Shown one piece after another: positions 16,315 to 21,479 of a stretch of DNA of 23,430 nt. The notes under the pieces are model-generated. The model made no database searches, was not told the origin of the DNA, and worked only from the letters and a program-made list of their open reading frames with translations. Position 1 is the first letter of the stretch. Each line of letters opens with the position of its first letter. The translations under genes and the position numbers were made by a program. The stretch is taken from the IMG/VR virus record IMGVR_UViG_3300003876_000009, positions 1 to 23,430 of that record. One strand, 5' to 3'. The DNA is from a virus.

Positions 16315-16665
16315 TTAAGTCAGGTCAGCAACAATAACCCGGATAGTCGTTGAAGCAAGATCGGCCGTCGCGCCAGATTCATTCTGCATCCGGTACTCAA
16401 CAGTGTTGGCAGCAGACACATAGGCAGTAAATGTCATGTCGACGATATCTACACCAGCCGAGACACCAATAACAGCATCTCCAAGCTCAACACCAACAAC
16501 AGTAAGAGATCCGGTCTCACCGGCACCATCGACCAGCGAACCGAAGTCGTGAGTCTCAGACCCATAGAAGAATCCCTTAATGTTGCCATCAGCAGTCAAA
16601 GCCAGAATATTGGCTGCCTGCTGCTCCTGAGTCTGAACAGCATTGAAATCAACTTCATTACCCAT
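16315..16665 (-). CDS. Small beta-rich virion protein, decoration candidate
   Basis: The 116-aa protein from ATG 16665 begins MGNEVDFNAVQTQEQQAANI and then forms a beta-sandwich-like domain. Strands include GSLTVVGVELGDAVIGVSAG, VDMTFTAYVSAANTVEYRMQN and a C-terminal STTIRVIV. The phrase 'GD.V.G......D..FTAYVSAA.TVE.R..N.SG...DLAS.T.RV.V' is one I know from small phage proteins near capsid or tail genes, some thought to be head decoration. GGAGAG at 7 bases before the ATG fixes this start. The frame stays open to a GTG at 16788, but those 41 codons overlay the end of the glycosyltransferase and are not protein-like. It lies before terL, not next to the capsid gene. Confidence 0.7.
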   Translation of the reverse strand: MGNEVDFNAVQTQEQQAANILALTADGNIKGFFYGSETHDFGSLVDGAGETGSLTVVGVELGDAVIGVSAGVDIVDMTFTAYVSAANTVEYRMQNESGATADLASTTIRVIVADLT

Positions 16666-16803
16666 GTTTCTCTCCAAACGGATCATGTCCGTATCTGTAT
16701 GAACCCCAATGGCCCAATTCAATTGAAGGGTCAAGAATGACCTTACCGCCCATTTTAGTCCATTTTCGGCAGAAACTGTAATCCTCACTCAACTGAATAC
16801 CAA
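16658..16803 (-). pseudogene. C-terminal part of the glycosyltransferase in the shifted frame
   Basis: In the frame one base away from the upstream glycosyltransferase, the minus strand reads GIQLSEDYSFCRKWTKMG, then GKVILDPSIELGHWGSYRYG, HDPFGEKHG and TAA (16660-16658). This is the expected C-terminus of phage GT-A enzymes: the acidic SED(Y).FC.RW segment and the HxGS near the end. No start codon precedes it in frame, so it can only be made by a frameshift. The TAA overlaps the decoration-like gene start at 16665. Confidence 0.7.
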
Positions 16804-17306
16804 ATAATCGGACAATCAAACCAACCATGGCATTTTCCTACATGACCTTCTTCATGATCTAGCTCAGGATATTGCGCCTGCATTGCGACAAAAACTTGAC
16901 GCTTGATCAGCATGAAGCCAGTGCCGGCATAATCTACCTCAGTAAGACCACTCAACTCATCAAGATCAACTAGCCTACCATCCTTCCACGCACTGACAGG
17001 TTTGTCAGGTCTCTTCATTGAATAAGCGCCTACAGCAACAGGCACATCAAGATTCCACAGCTTGGCCACGTCCTCAGCGGAAAACTCAATATCGGCATCG
17101 ATAAACATCAAACTTTCATAGTCAGTCTTGAGGAAAGTGGCTACCGAAGTATTCCTGGCCCTCTGGATCAGAGACTCATTAGACGTGAACAGGAAGTCAT
17201 GAGGAACTTCAGACGCCAGCAGAGACTCCTGAAGGGATAGAATAGACCTCATGTAGGGGACAGTGGCCTGACCACCATAACATGGCGTGCAAATTAAAAT
17301 GCTCAT
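16785..17306 (-). CDS. GT-A glycosyltransferase, N-terminal part (frame broken)
   Basis: The 173-aa frame covers most of a nucleotide-sugar glycosyltransferase of about 215 aa. It begins MSILICTPCYGGQATVPYMR, has an active-site-like region FLFTSNESLIQRARNTSVAT and a DxD-like metal site (LMFIDADIEF). A second part includes YSMKRPDKPVSAWKDG and AGTGFMLIKRQVF, typical of phage GT-A/GT2 enzymes. It stops after FDCPIIWYSVE at TGA 16787-16785. Removing one T from ATTATTTGG (16802-16804) restores FDCPII-GIQLSEDYSFC and the missing 48 C-terminal residues. Such enzymes may modify virion parts, phage DNA or host surface sugars. Start ATG 17306 overlaps the 87-aa gene as ATGA. The short frame lacks the catalytic SED segment, so it is probably inactive unless a shift occurs. 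Confidence 0.8.
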   Translation of the reverse strand: MSILICTPCYGGQATVPYMRSILSLQESLLASEVPHDFLFTSNESLIQRARNTSVATFLKTDYESLMFIDADIEFSAEDVAKLWNLDVPVAVGAYSMKRPDKPVSAWKDGRLVDLDELSGLTEVDYAGTGFMLIKRQVFVAMQAQYPELDHEEGHVGKCHGWFDCPIIWYSVE

Positions 17307-17566
17307 GATCCATCCCCAGTAACAGGGTCAATTCTTAGATCGACATTCACGTCCATTATGTCTCGCTGAAGAACGCTAATCTCTCCTAGAACTTTCATCA
17401 CATTCTCCTCTATGCTATTCCATCCATTACCACTACATCCATCAGACATTACTCCAATTATCGCTATACCAACAAGATCGCCAGACTTCGCTTGCTCAAG
17501 AAGACCCTCTATAAACTCTATAACATCAGGAACAGGCTTTTTCTCAGAAAGTTTAATGATAGTCAT
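17303..17566 (-). CDS. Small conserved phage/prophage protein, unknown function
   Basis: This 87-aa protein has VIEFIEGLLEQAKSGDLVGI, then AIIGVMSDGCSGNGWNSIEE, then LGEISVLQRDIMD. The pattern 'LLE.A..G...GIAI......D.....GW......LGE...L.R.IMD' is familiar from small proteins near phage regulatory or early genes in proteobacterial prophages, without a known function. It lies between the HTH gene and the glycosyltransferase and overlaps both by ATGA. I cannot assign a role. Confidence 0.7.
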   Translation of the reverse strand: MTIIKLSEKKPVPDVIEFIEGLLEQAKSGDLVGIAIIGVMSDGCSGNGWNSIEENVMKVLGEISVLQRDIMDVNVDLRIDPVTGDGS

Positions 17567-17772
17567 TCAACAATCCCCTTAACAACATCTCGAAATTTAT
17601 GCCAACTGGCCAACTCCGACTTCAATTCATCAATCTCAGACAACAGCTCAAGATGCCTCTCGGCATAGCCAGGAAGCTCTCCTTTCCACTTGCTGACAGT
17701 GCTAGGACTAACCCCCAACGACTCCGCAAAAGCCGATTTTGTGGCGAAATTACCATATTTCACAGATTCCAC
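17563..17772 (-). CDS. Small helix-turn-helix DNA-binding protein (Cro-like)
   Basis: This 69-aa protein has a helix-turn-helix at about residues 11-31 (TKSAFAESLGVSPSTVSKWK), where LGVSPSTVSKW is the turn and recognition helix. A C-terminal helix follows (HLELLSEIDELKSELASWHK) that could dimerise. Small size and lack of a sensor domain fit a Cro-like or late-gene regulator. Its start is probably GTG 17772; a second in-frame GTG lies at 17763. It is the first gene of the long leftward unit, coupled by ATGA to the next gene. A palindrome over the likely promoter (17803-17827) suggests self-regulation. Confidence 0.75.
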   Translation of the reverse strand: MESVKYGNFATKSAFAESLGVSPSTVSKWKGELPGYAERHLELLSEIDELKSELASWHKFRDVVKGIVE

Positions 17773-17802
17773 GATACCCGCCCCGTAGATTTCTAACTAA
17801 TG

Positions 17803-17827
17803 TGTGCGTTTTTGTGAATATAGCACA
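17803..17827 (-). promoter_or_regulatory. Promoter with overlapping palindromic operator for the leftward late unit
   Basis: On the minus strand, TGC-TATATT (17825-17817) is an extended -10 with no good -35, so it may need an activator. It lies inside a 25-bp imperfect palindrome with TGTGC at one end and GCACA at the other, plus inner TT/AA matches. The predicted start near 17810 is about 40 bases upstream of the HTH gene. Binding of the HTH protein here would control the whole unit. Predicted by eye only. Confidence 0.5.
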
Positions 17828-17960
17828 TCCGTTTGGATTTTGCTGGATATATTGTGGGTGCTAGCAGCTGCTTCCTCGGCCCAAGGGGGTGGGGGTGACC
17901 CCGTACCCATGCCACGCTGGCAACACAAGGGCAGGTGAGCAGTGCGCATAATATGTGATT

Positions 17961-18137
17961 ATGTTAAATCAAGCAGAGAAACATAACGATATCAATGGGT
18001 TGCGTTCTCGGTATGCAGTGAAGCTGAACAGAATGCCGGTTCAATGGCGGTTGTTGCTCAATAACAACGCTGCAGGCTGGTGGGATGCGAGGCAATTATG
18101 GCGTGAGAAGCCGTGTGAGGCGATATCTAACGCTTAG
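17961..18137 (+). CDS. Doubtful 58-aa ORF, Trp-rich
   Basis: The frame reads MLNQAEKHNDINGLRSRYAV, then VQWRLLLNNNAAGWWDARQL and WREKPCEAISNA. The composition is protein-like (four Trp) and not clearly a shadow of another gene. There is no ribosome site. A CATAAT at 17947-17952 ends 8 bases before the ATG, the same distance as at the 31-aa ORF at 21384, so a leaderless transcript is conceivable, but no -35 is visible. It runs against the leftward units and stands alone. I rate it as uncertain. Confidence 0.3.
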   Translation: MLNQAEKHNDINGLRSRYAVKLNRMPVQWRLLLNNNAAGWWDARQLWREKPCEAISNA

Positions 18138-18465
18138 GCAGGCATTGGTAGCTGGTTAGCTGTAGAAAGGCTTGTGAAGGCTGTCAGGGCTGGTGTCATG
18201 CGGTGCTGGCGGGTGCTGGCATTTGGATCTGGCAACACACGGGGCCAGCGCCAGCACTTTCCGCTTGTCCATTACTATTTGATTGAGTGATATTGGCTTG
18301 GTCAGGATTGGCTGCTATACGGTTTTGTTTGTGCGCAGGTTGTGAGTGAGTGTGTAGCTTGCGGTTGGTTTGTGTGGTGCTTGGTTGCTGGCAGTGTGCT
18401 GGTCTGCGGGGATGTAGTGCCGGCGGGATTGGTTGCCGTCCTTGGCTATGGGGCTGGTCGGTAGG
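18138..18465. other. Gene-free, G+T-rich stretch behind terS
   Basis: I see no convincing gene on either strand. The right two thirds are strongly strand-asymmetric: by hand count about 72-82% G+T on the plus strand from 18301 to 18470. At 18203-18211 and 18249-18257 lie perfect inverted arms (GTGCTGGCG / CGCCAGCAC, 37 bases apart), and GTGCTGGC occurs again at 18213. This could be a packaging (pac/cos) site next to terS, a replication origin, a terminator region or a non-coding RNA; the sequence alone does not decide. Confidence 0.5.
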
Positions 18466-18939
18466 TCAGTGTTTAACTGCGTCGGTATTGATACCCGCGC
18501 GGGCTAGTGTCTCCAGGGCTACCTCTAGCTCAGCCTCCTGGTTGATCGTGATCTCGGCCTTCTCGACCATGTGGCCGGCGCTCTTGCCCTTGTTAACTGT
18601 GGCGTTTACGGCTGCCCCCATATTGCCTGAGGCGACCGATAGCTGGCGCAACTCCTCTAGCTCGGCCAGGAACTGCTCGTGCGTGTAGTTCTGGGCTGTG
18701 ATTGTCTCCCGCTGGAGATAGCTTATCCATTGGCTAACCTTGGGATGAGTCTTTAGCTTGCTGGCCTCACACCACACAGTGTTTGGAGTGCTGTTCGACG
18801 TATCGTAGGCCGCACGATAGGCGTCAGACGCGGTCAATCCTTGGCGCAGCCCCTCGACGAATTTTAGTTGGCGCGGTGTCAGGTCAGGCAGCCCCTCGGC
18901 GTCCATGTCAATGCCGTCCGTTTTCTGATTCCGCGCCAT
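18466..18939 (-). CDS. Terminase small subunit
   Basis: This 157-aa protein recognises phage DNA and hands it to the large terminase. It has the typical order of an N-terminal LTPRQLKFVEGLRQGLTASD then AYRAAYDTSN, a helix-turn-helix-like ASKLKTHPKVSQWISYLQRE segment, and a central helical oligomerisation part (HEQFLAELEELRQLSVA). A C-terminal Glu/Ala-rich tail (EAELEVALETLARAG) probably contacts the large subunit. The frame also opens at GTG 18948, but GAGGTGATC lies 4-12 bases before ATG 18939, so I chose that. Unusually, it is not next to terL but forms its own leftward unit with its own promoter. Confidence 0.85.
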   Translation of the reverse strand: MARNQKTDGIDMDAEGLPDLTPRQLKFVEGLRQGLTASDAYRAAYDTSNSTPNTVWCEASKLKTHPKVSQWISYLQRETITAQNYTHEQFLAELEELRQLSVASGNMGAAVNATVNKGKSAGHMVEKAEITINQEAELEVALETLARAGINTDAVKH

Positions 18940-18961
18940 AACGATCACCTCTACTCGATAA

Positions 18962-18982
18962 TATCAGTATAACACACTGATA
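18962..18982 (-). promoter_or_regulatory. Promoter and palindromic operator of the small terminase gene
   Basis: TATCAGT (18962-18968) and ACTGATA (18976-18982) are perfect 7-bp arms around a 7-base spacer. On the minus strand the centre reads TGT-TATACT, an extended -10 (18974-18966), without a clear -35. A protein bound to the palindrome would cover the -10. The predicted start is about 20 bases before the terS ribosome site. Another reading is a small hairpin in an RNA from the opposite strand. Confidence 0.5.
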
Positions 18983-19007
18983 ATATAGGCATATATTTTA
19001 TCATTAT

Positions 19008-19037
19008 TTGATTATCTCTAATTGTTATTTCTATTAT
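19008..19037 (+). promoter_or_regulatory. Candidate promoter of the rightward small-gene set
   Basis: TTGATT (19008-19013), an 18-base spacer and TATTAT (19032-19037) resemble a sigma-70 promoter, in AT-rich DNA between the diverging terS and rightward genes. The start would fall near 19044, giving a leader of about 50 bases before ATG 19094. Divergent promoters on each side of the 18962-18982 palindrome could be regulated together. Confidence 0.4.
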
Positions 19038-19093
19038 TGGAACTGATTGTCTATTGTTTAGGTACACCAACACGAACCAGCAGGAGAACGATC

Positions 19094-19333
19094 ATGGCTA
19101 CTATCACTTACTACGCAGACAACGGCAGCATGGGAGATACCAGCGAGCACGATTGCGACAAATACCGCGAATGGGCTCAGCGTGAACTCGAACGGAAATA
19201 TCCCAGTCACAAAATCGAGGTTACGCAGGAACAGGCGACGGTTACCGCCCGGACTGATGACCTCGAAAATGAGGAGGAAATCCTCGATTTCTGCGCCCGC
19301 CTCTGGGATAGCTGCCCGTGGGATTGGGCGTAG
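19094..19333 (+). CDS. First small protein of the rightward set, acidic, unknown
   Basis: The 79-aa protein from ATG 19094 begins MATITYYADNGSMGDTSEHD, continues with DKYREWAQRELERKYPSHKI and ends in an acidic helix plus a Cys/Trp tail (DFCARLWDSCPWDWA). The frame is open further upstream, but AGGAGA 7 bases before this ATG decides the start. There is no known motif. It is small, acidic and expressed first from the likely early promoter, like many phage host-takeover or anti-defence proteins, though nothing in the sequence proves such a role. Confidence 0.7.
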   Translation: MATITYYADNGSMGDTSEHDCDKYREWAQRELERKYPSHKIEVTQEQATVTARTDDLENEEEILDFCARLWDSCPWDWA

Positions 19334-19357
19334 TCGTCCAGCGACAGGAGAGCACCC

Positions 19358-19507
19358 ATGATTATTAGCAAAAACTATGCATTGCGTCTAATCCGAGAGG
19401 GTAAAGCCCGCAAGGCTGGCAAACTGGAGCCCGACGACAGATATCGCGTATACGTGATAATCGACCGGCTGGATTTGCAGCGCGTGGATCACTACCTAGA
19501 GGGCTGA
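19358..19507 (+). CDS. 49-aa protein, basic, unknown
   Basis: This short gene reads MIISKNYALRLIREGKARKA, then KLEPDDRYRVYVIIDRLDLQ and a terminal VDHYLEG before TGA. AGGAGA sits 8 bases before the ATG, the same kind of site as its neighbours, and the stop is 2 bases before the next start (GTG 19510), so the two are probably coupled. The frame has balanced, protein-like composition. It is easily missed because of its length. No family recognised. Confidence 0.65.
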   Translation: MIISKNYALRLIREGKARKAGKLEPDDRYRVYVIIDRLDLQRVDHYLEG

Positions 19508-19509
19508 CC

Positions 19510-19695
19510 GTGTACACGCTAACCGTTACCCGAGAAATCAACGGCCGCACAATGTCGCGCAGGTATGAGGGACGCAATCTGCCGGTGCTGATCGTGCAGG
19601 CCGGCGAGTATGATACCGCCACAATCACTGACCCGGATGGGCGCACGGTTTACGCGCTCGAATTCCCATCTCTATTGGCCAATCAGGCCAGTTAA
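19510..19695 (+). CDS. 61-aa protein with GTG start, unknown
   Basis: The protein begins (V)YTLTVTREINGRTMSRRYEG and reads like a small beta-sheet (NLPVLIVQAGEYDTATITDP, then DGRTVYALEF). The GTG start is 2 bases after the previous stop, with GAGGG 7 bases before it. This points to coupled translation, and no ATG in frame offers an alternative near the 5' end. Function unknown. Confidence 0.6.
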   Translation: MYTLTVTREINGRTMSRRYEGRNLPVLIVQAGEYDTATITDPDGRTVYALEFPSLLANQAS

Positions 19696-19713
19696 ACCAA
19701 AGGAGGCAATACC

Positions 19714-19935
19714 ATGCCACATAAACAACTGGATTTGCTAGAGGGTAGGACGTACCGGACCCGGAACGGCGCCTCCGTTTCGCTCATTAGCCTTGATGAC
19801 AGAAACGGCACTAATTACCAGATACTCGGTATGGTTCACGGGGAGGAGTATACGCGGGTTTGGCTCCGTAGCGGGGCCTACCTGACCCCAAACTATGCGC
19901 ACGATTTAGACCTCATGCCCGACCAATCTATCTGA
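19714..19935 (+). CDS. 73-aa beta-rich small protein, unknown
   Basis: It begins MPHKQLDLLEGRTYRTRNGA and continues with strand-like stretches VSLISLDDRNGTNYQILGMV and a charged end (NYAHDLDLMPDQSI). AAAGGAGG seven bases before ATG is a near-perfect ribosome site. Short strands with Gly turns suggest a small barrel. The context is the rightward small-gene set. No family recognised. Confidence 0.65.
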   Translation: MPHKQLDLLEGRTYRTRNGASVSLISLDDRNGTNYQILGMVHGEEYTRVWLRSGAYLTPNYAHDLDLMPDQSI

Positions 19936-19953
19936 ATCAAAGGAGCACACGAA

Positions 19954-20373
19954 ATGAAATATAACAATCTCAGACTGACGCAGCCTACGGCGGAATACTC
20001 AATGCGAACGTGTGGACCGTACTGGTATCTAGTAACCACCAATGGCATCTCCCATGTGGCGTTTACCCGCCGCGAGTCACTCCTTAAGTGGCTTGATGAG
20101 CGCTCCCTTCAACTCTCTGCCGACCTAGTTGACGAGGGCGAATTCTCGACACAAGAGATAGTCGGGACGTATTCTGACGTAATGCACATGAGTCACCGCG
20201 CTCTTTACGATATACCGGAACCGATCCTAGAGACGAGGACGCTATCGAACGGCAAATATACGCGGGCTTACATAATTGACGGGCCTTGCGGGCGAGAGGT
20301 TCATTTCCTCAACTCAAATGTGAAAAATAGAATGGAATTTGACTACCAGGAAAGCCGCGCCCTATTTGGGTAG
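19954..20373 (+). CDS. 139-aa soluble protein, unknown
   Basis: It begins MKYNNLRLTQPTAEYSMRTC, with a central RRESLLKWLDERSLQLSADL helix and a C-terminal part that includes DIPEPILETRTLSNGKYTRA and DGPCGREVHFLN. The end reads ESRALFG, and its last 16 bases including the stop recur at 20729 (see findings). AAAGGAG lies before ATG 19954. There is no transmembrane, zinc-finger or nucleotide-binding motif I can name. It is one of the larger proteins of the set. Confidence 0.65.
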   Translation: MKYNNLRLTQPTAEYSMRTCGPYWYLVTTNGISHVAFTRRESLLKWLDERSLQLSADLVDEGEFSTQEIVGTYSDVMHMSHRALYDIPEPILETRTLSNGKYTRAYIIDGPCGREVHFLNSNVKNRMEFDYQESRALFG

Positions 20374-20421
20374 GGACGCCGCAACGATGCGCCAGTATTC
20401 ACACACAATGGAGGCACCATT

Positions 20422-20493
20422 ATGACACAGCAAGCGAAAACCGCCTTCTATGCGCTGGCACTGCCTTCATCACTGGCCCCGCAGGCCATCTAA
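20422..20493 (+). CDS. 23-aa peptide ORF, hydrophobic
   Basis: The reading is MTQQAKTAFYALALPSSLAP then QAI and TAA. GGAGG lies 7 bases before ATG 20422, and the ORF fills an otherwise empty 135-base gap between two genes with the same spacing habit. The peptide is short and hydrophobic in the middle, with no clear membrane span. It may be a real micro-gene or chance; its ribosome site is the main support. Confidence 0.35.
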   Translation: MTQQAKTAFYALALPSSLAPQAI

Positions 20494-20508
20494 CTGAGGA
20501 TCGAAACC

Positions 20509-20721
20509 ATGAGTAATTTAGACGAACTATTCGACGGCTGCTACGTAAAGAGTATGGGCAAATTTTTTAAAGTGCGCAAAATTGCGATTAATGATGACGA
20601 GGCCAACGCATTTTGTGCAACTCACCATGATACTGGTGTGATCGCGTGCGACCGACATAGCGGGCTAGTTTTTATCGCCGATATCTATTCATCGCCATGC
20701 CGGTCTGATTGTATCGACTAG
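20509..20721 (+). CDS. 70-aa Cys/His-containing protein, unknown
   Basis: It begins MSNLDELFDGCYVKSMGKFF and includes NDDEANAFCATHHDTGVIAC, DRHSGLVFIADIY and a Cys-rich tail (PCRSDCID). Five Cys and three His are present, at residues spread through the chain. A small metal-bound fold is conceivable, but the spacing fits no zinc-finger pattern I know. GAGG stands about 8 bases before the ATG. Member of the rightward set. Confidence 0.6.
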   Translation: MSNLDELFDGCYVKSMGKFFKVRKIAINDDEANAFCATHHDTGVIACDRHSGLVFIADIYSSPCRSDCID

Positions 20722-20764
20722 ATGAGATGCGCCCTTTTTGGGTAACGCACAAGGAGAATTTGTA

Positions 20765-21367
20765 ATGCAATATTACTACTTGATCGACGACAGCAAACCA
20801 TTCCGCGGGTTCGCTAAGATGGTTTTCCGCTGTGAATCTGTCGACGCCGCGAGAGGGCTGGCCGCTGAATATGAGGCGGCTAACCCGGAAAAATCCCTGC
20901 GATTGGTTTATGAGGATAAATTCTTTACGCTGGTTGGACAGTTTGAGGAATCGTTGATTACTGCTCCGCTACCAATCACTGAAGCCGAGTATACCGAGGC
21001 GCTGGAGGTTCTTCCCCCATGCCGCTGGCATAACGTAGCCGGGTTTTCAGTGTTCCATTCCCTGGAGAGACTAACCGGCAAACTGGTTAACTGGTATGCC
21101 ACAAGCTCAGGTAAATATTGGGTGTGGATCGACTACGATAATACGCCCGATGAGGATCTGGCGACGAAACTGAGGGAGATCAACACTGAGGGAGATCAAC
21201 TCATGACAATGCAAGCACAGATTGCCATCTACGCAGCCCAACATGTTCACCAATGGGGCCACTTTGCAGCACGTCGCTATGCGATGGCTCGCGGTGTCTC
21301 GCCTCGTCTTTACCGGATTGCCAGGCAATGCGAAGCGCTCTATGGTTTACGTTATTGGAACACGTAG
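20765..21367 (+). CDS. 200-aa protein, probably a fusion; N-part resembles DUF1419
   Basis: The start MQYYYLIDDSKPFRGFAKMV is supported by AAGGAG about 8 bases before ATG 20765; the frame opens earlier at a TTG (20738) without a site. The N-terminal 140 residues include TEAEYTEALEVLPPCRWHNV, AGFSVFHSLERLTG and VNWYA, reminiscent of DUF1419 phage/plasmid proteins (from memory, not searched). The last 54 residues (from ATG 21203) are a basic helical unit, HFAARRYAMARGVSPRLYRI and ARQCEALYGLRY. A perfect 16-bp tandem repeat at the join (21169-21200), not a multiple of 3, indicates that two overlapping genes were fused by duplication. The function of either half is unknown. Confidence 0.65.
   Translation: MQYYYLIDDSKPFRGFAKMVFRCESVDAARGLAAEYEAANPEKSLRLVYEDKFFTLVGQFEESLITAPLPITEAEYTEALEVLPPCRWHNVAGFSVFHSLERLTGKLVNWYATSSGKYWVWIDYDNTPDEDLATKLREINTEGDQLMTMQAQIAIYAAQHVHQWGHFAARRYAMARGVSPRLYRIARQCEALYGLRYWNT
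21169..21200. repeat. Perfect 16-bp tandem duplication inside a gene
   Basis: ACTGAGGGAGATCAAC occurs twice in a row (21169-21184 and 21185-21200). Deleting one copy changes the frame: the upstream gene would end ...KLREINS with TGA, overlapping ATG 21203 as ATGA. The unit also contains a Shine-Dalgarno-like GAGGGAG, so the duplication doubles a ribosome site. Confidence 0.9.
21203..21367 (+). CDS. Possible separate 54-aa gene by internal start
   Basis: From ATG 21203 the frame encodes MTMQAQIAIYAAQHVHQWGH, then FAARRYAMARGVSPRLYRIA and RQCEALYGLRYWNT. GGGAG with 8-base spacing stands before the ATG, so this unit could still be started on its own even though it is now also read as the C-terminus of the 200-aa fusion. 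It is basic and helical with an Arg-rich middle. Function unknown. Confidence 0.4.
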   Translation: MTMQAQIAIYAAQHVHQWGHFAARRYAMARGVSPRLYRIARQCEALYGLRYWNT

Positions 21368-21375
21368 GCTATAAT
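21346..21375 (+). promoter_or_regulatory. Promoter of the second HTH gene, with a spacer palindrome
   Basis: TTTACG (21346-21351), an 18-base spacer and a perfect TATAAT (21370-21375) form the best sigma-70-like promoter in the window. It lies at the end of the preceding gene. TACGT (21348-21352) and ACGTA (21362-21366), 9 bases apart, form a small palindrome between the two boxes, a place where a repressor could block RNA polymerase. The transcript would start about at 21382-21384. Confidence 0.55.
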
Positions 21376-21383
21376 GCGCGCCC

Positions 21384-21479
21384 ATGTACTTGCGTCCATT
21401 CTATTACAAAGGAAAGTTATACTTCGTGCCGTCTAATTCAGGCGGCTACGAGCCTTTCCTGTGGGAGTTCATATTGTGA
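21384..21479 (+). CDS. 31-aa ORF, probably leaderless, coupled to the HTH gene
   Basis: The reading is MYLRPFYYKGKLYFVPSNSG then GYEPFLWEFIL and TGA. The ATG is 8 bases after TATAAT, i.e. at or within two bases of the expected transcription start, so there is no room for a ribosome site; leaderless starts of this kind are known, lambda cI being the example. The composition is aromatic-rich and coherent. Its stop overlaps the GTG of the HTH gene (TTGTGA), so it may act as a leader that couples translation. Confidence 0.5.
   Translation: MYLRPFYYKGKLYFVPSNSGGYEPFLWEFIL

Noticed and set aside
16666-16788. 41-residue extension of the decoration-like protein from GTG 16788
   Set aside because: This stretch codes in another frame for the glycosyltransferase C-terminus; GGAGAG before ATG 16665 decides the start.
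17917-18239. 11-base direct repeat CTGGCAACACA (17917-17927, 18229-18239) and a 12-base repeat GCCGTCCTTGGC (16247, 18435)
   Set aside because: Several repeats of this length are expected by chance in 23 kb, so they are not evidence for att sites or iterons.
18130-18277. 38-codon minus-strand ORF (MDKRKVLALAP...)
   Set aside because: No ribosome site, Pro/His/Ser-rich tail, and it overlies the inverted repeat; not convincing as a gene.
18350-18688. 112-codon plus-strand frame opposite terS
   Set aside because: Cys/Ser/Val-rich, mostly antisense to terS and in the G+T-rich stretch, with no ribosome site.
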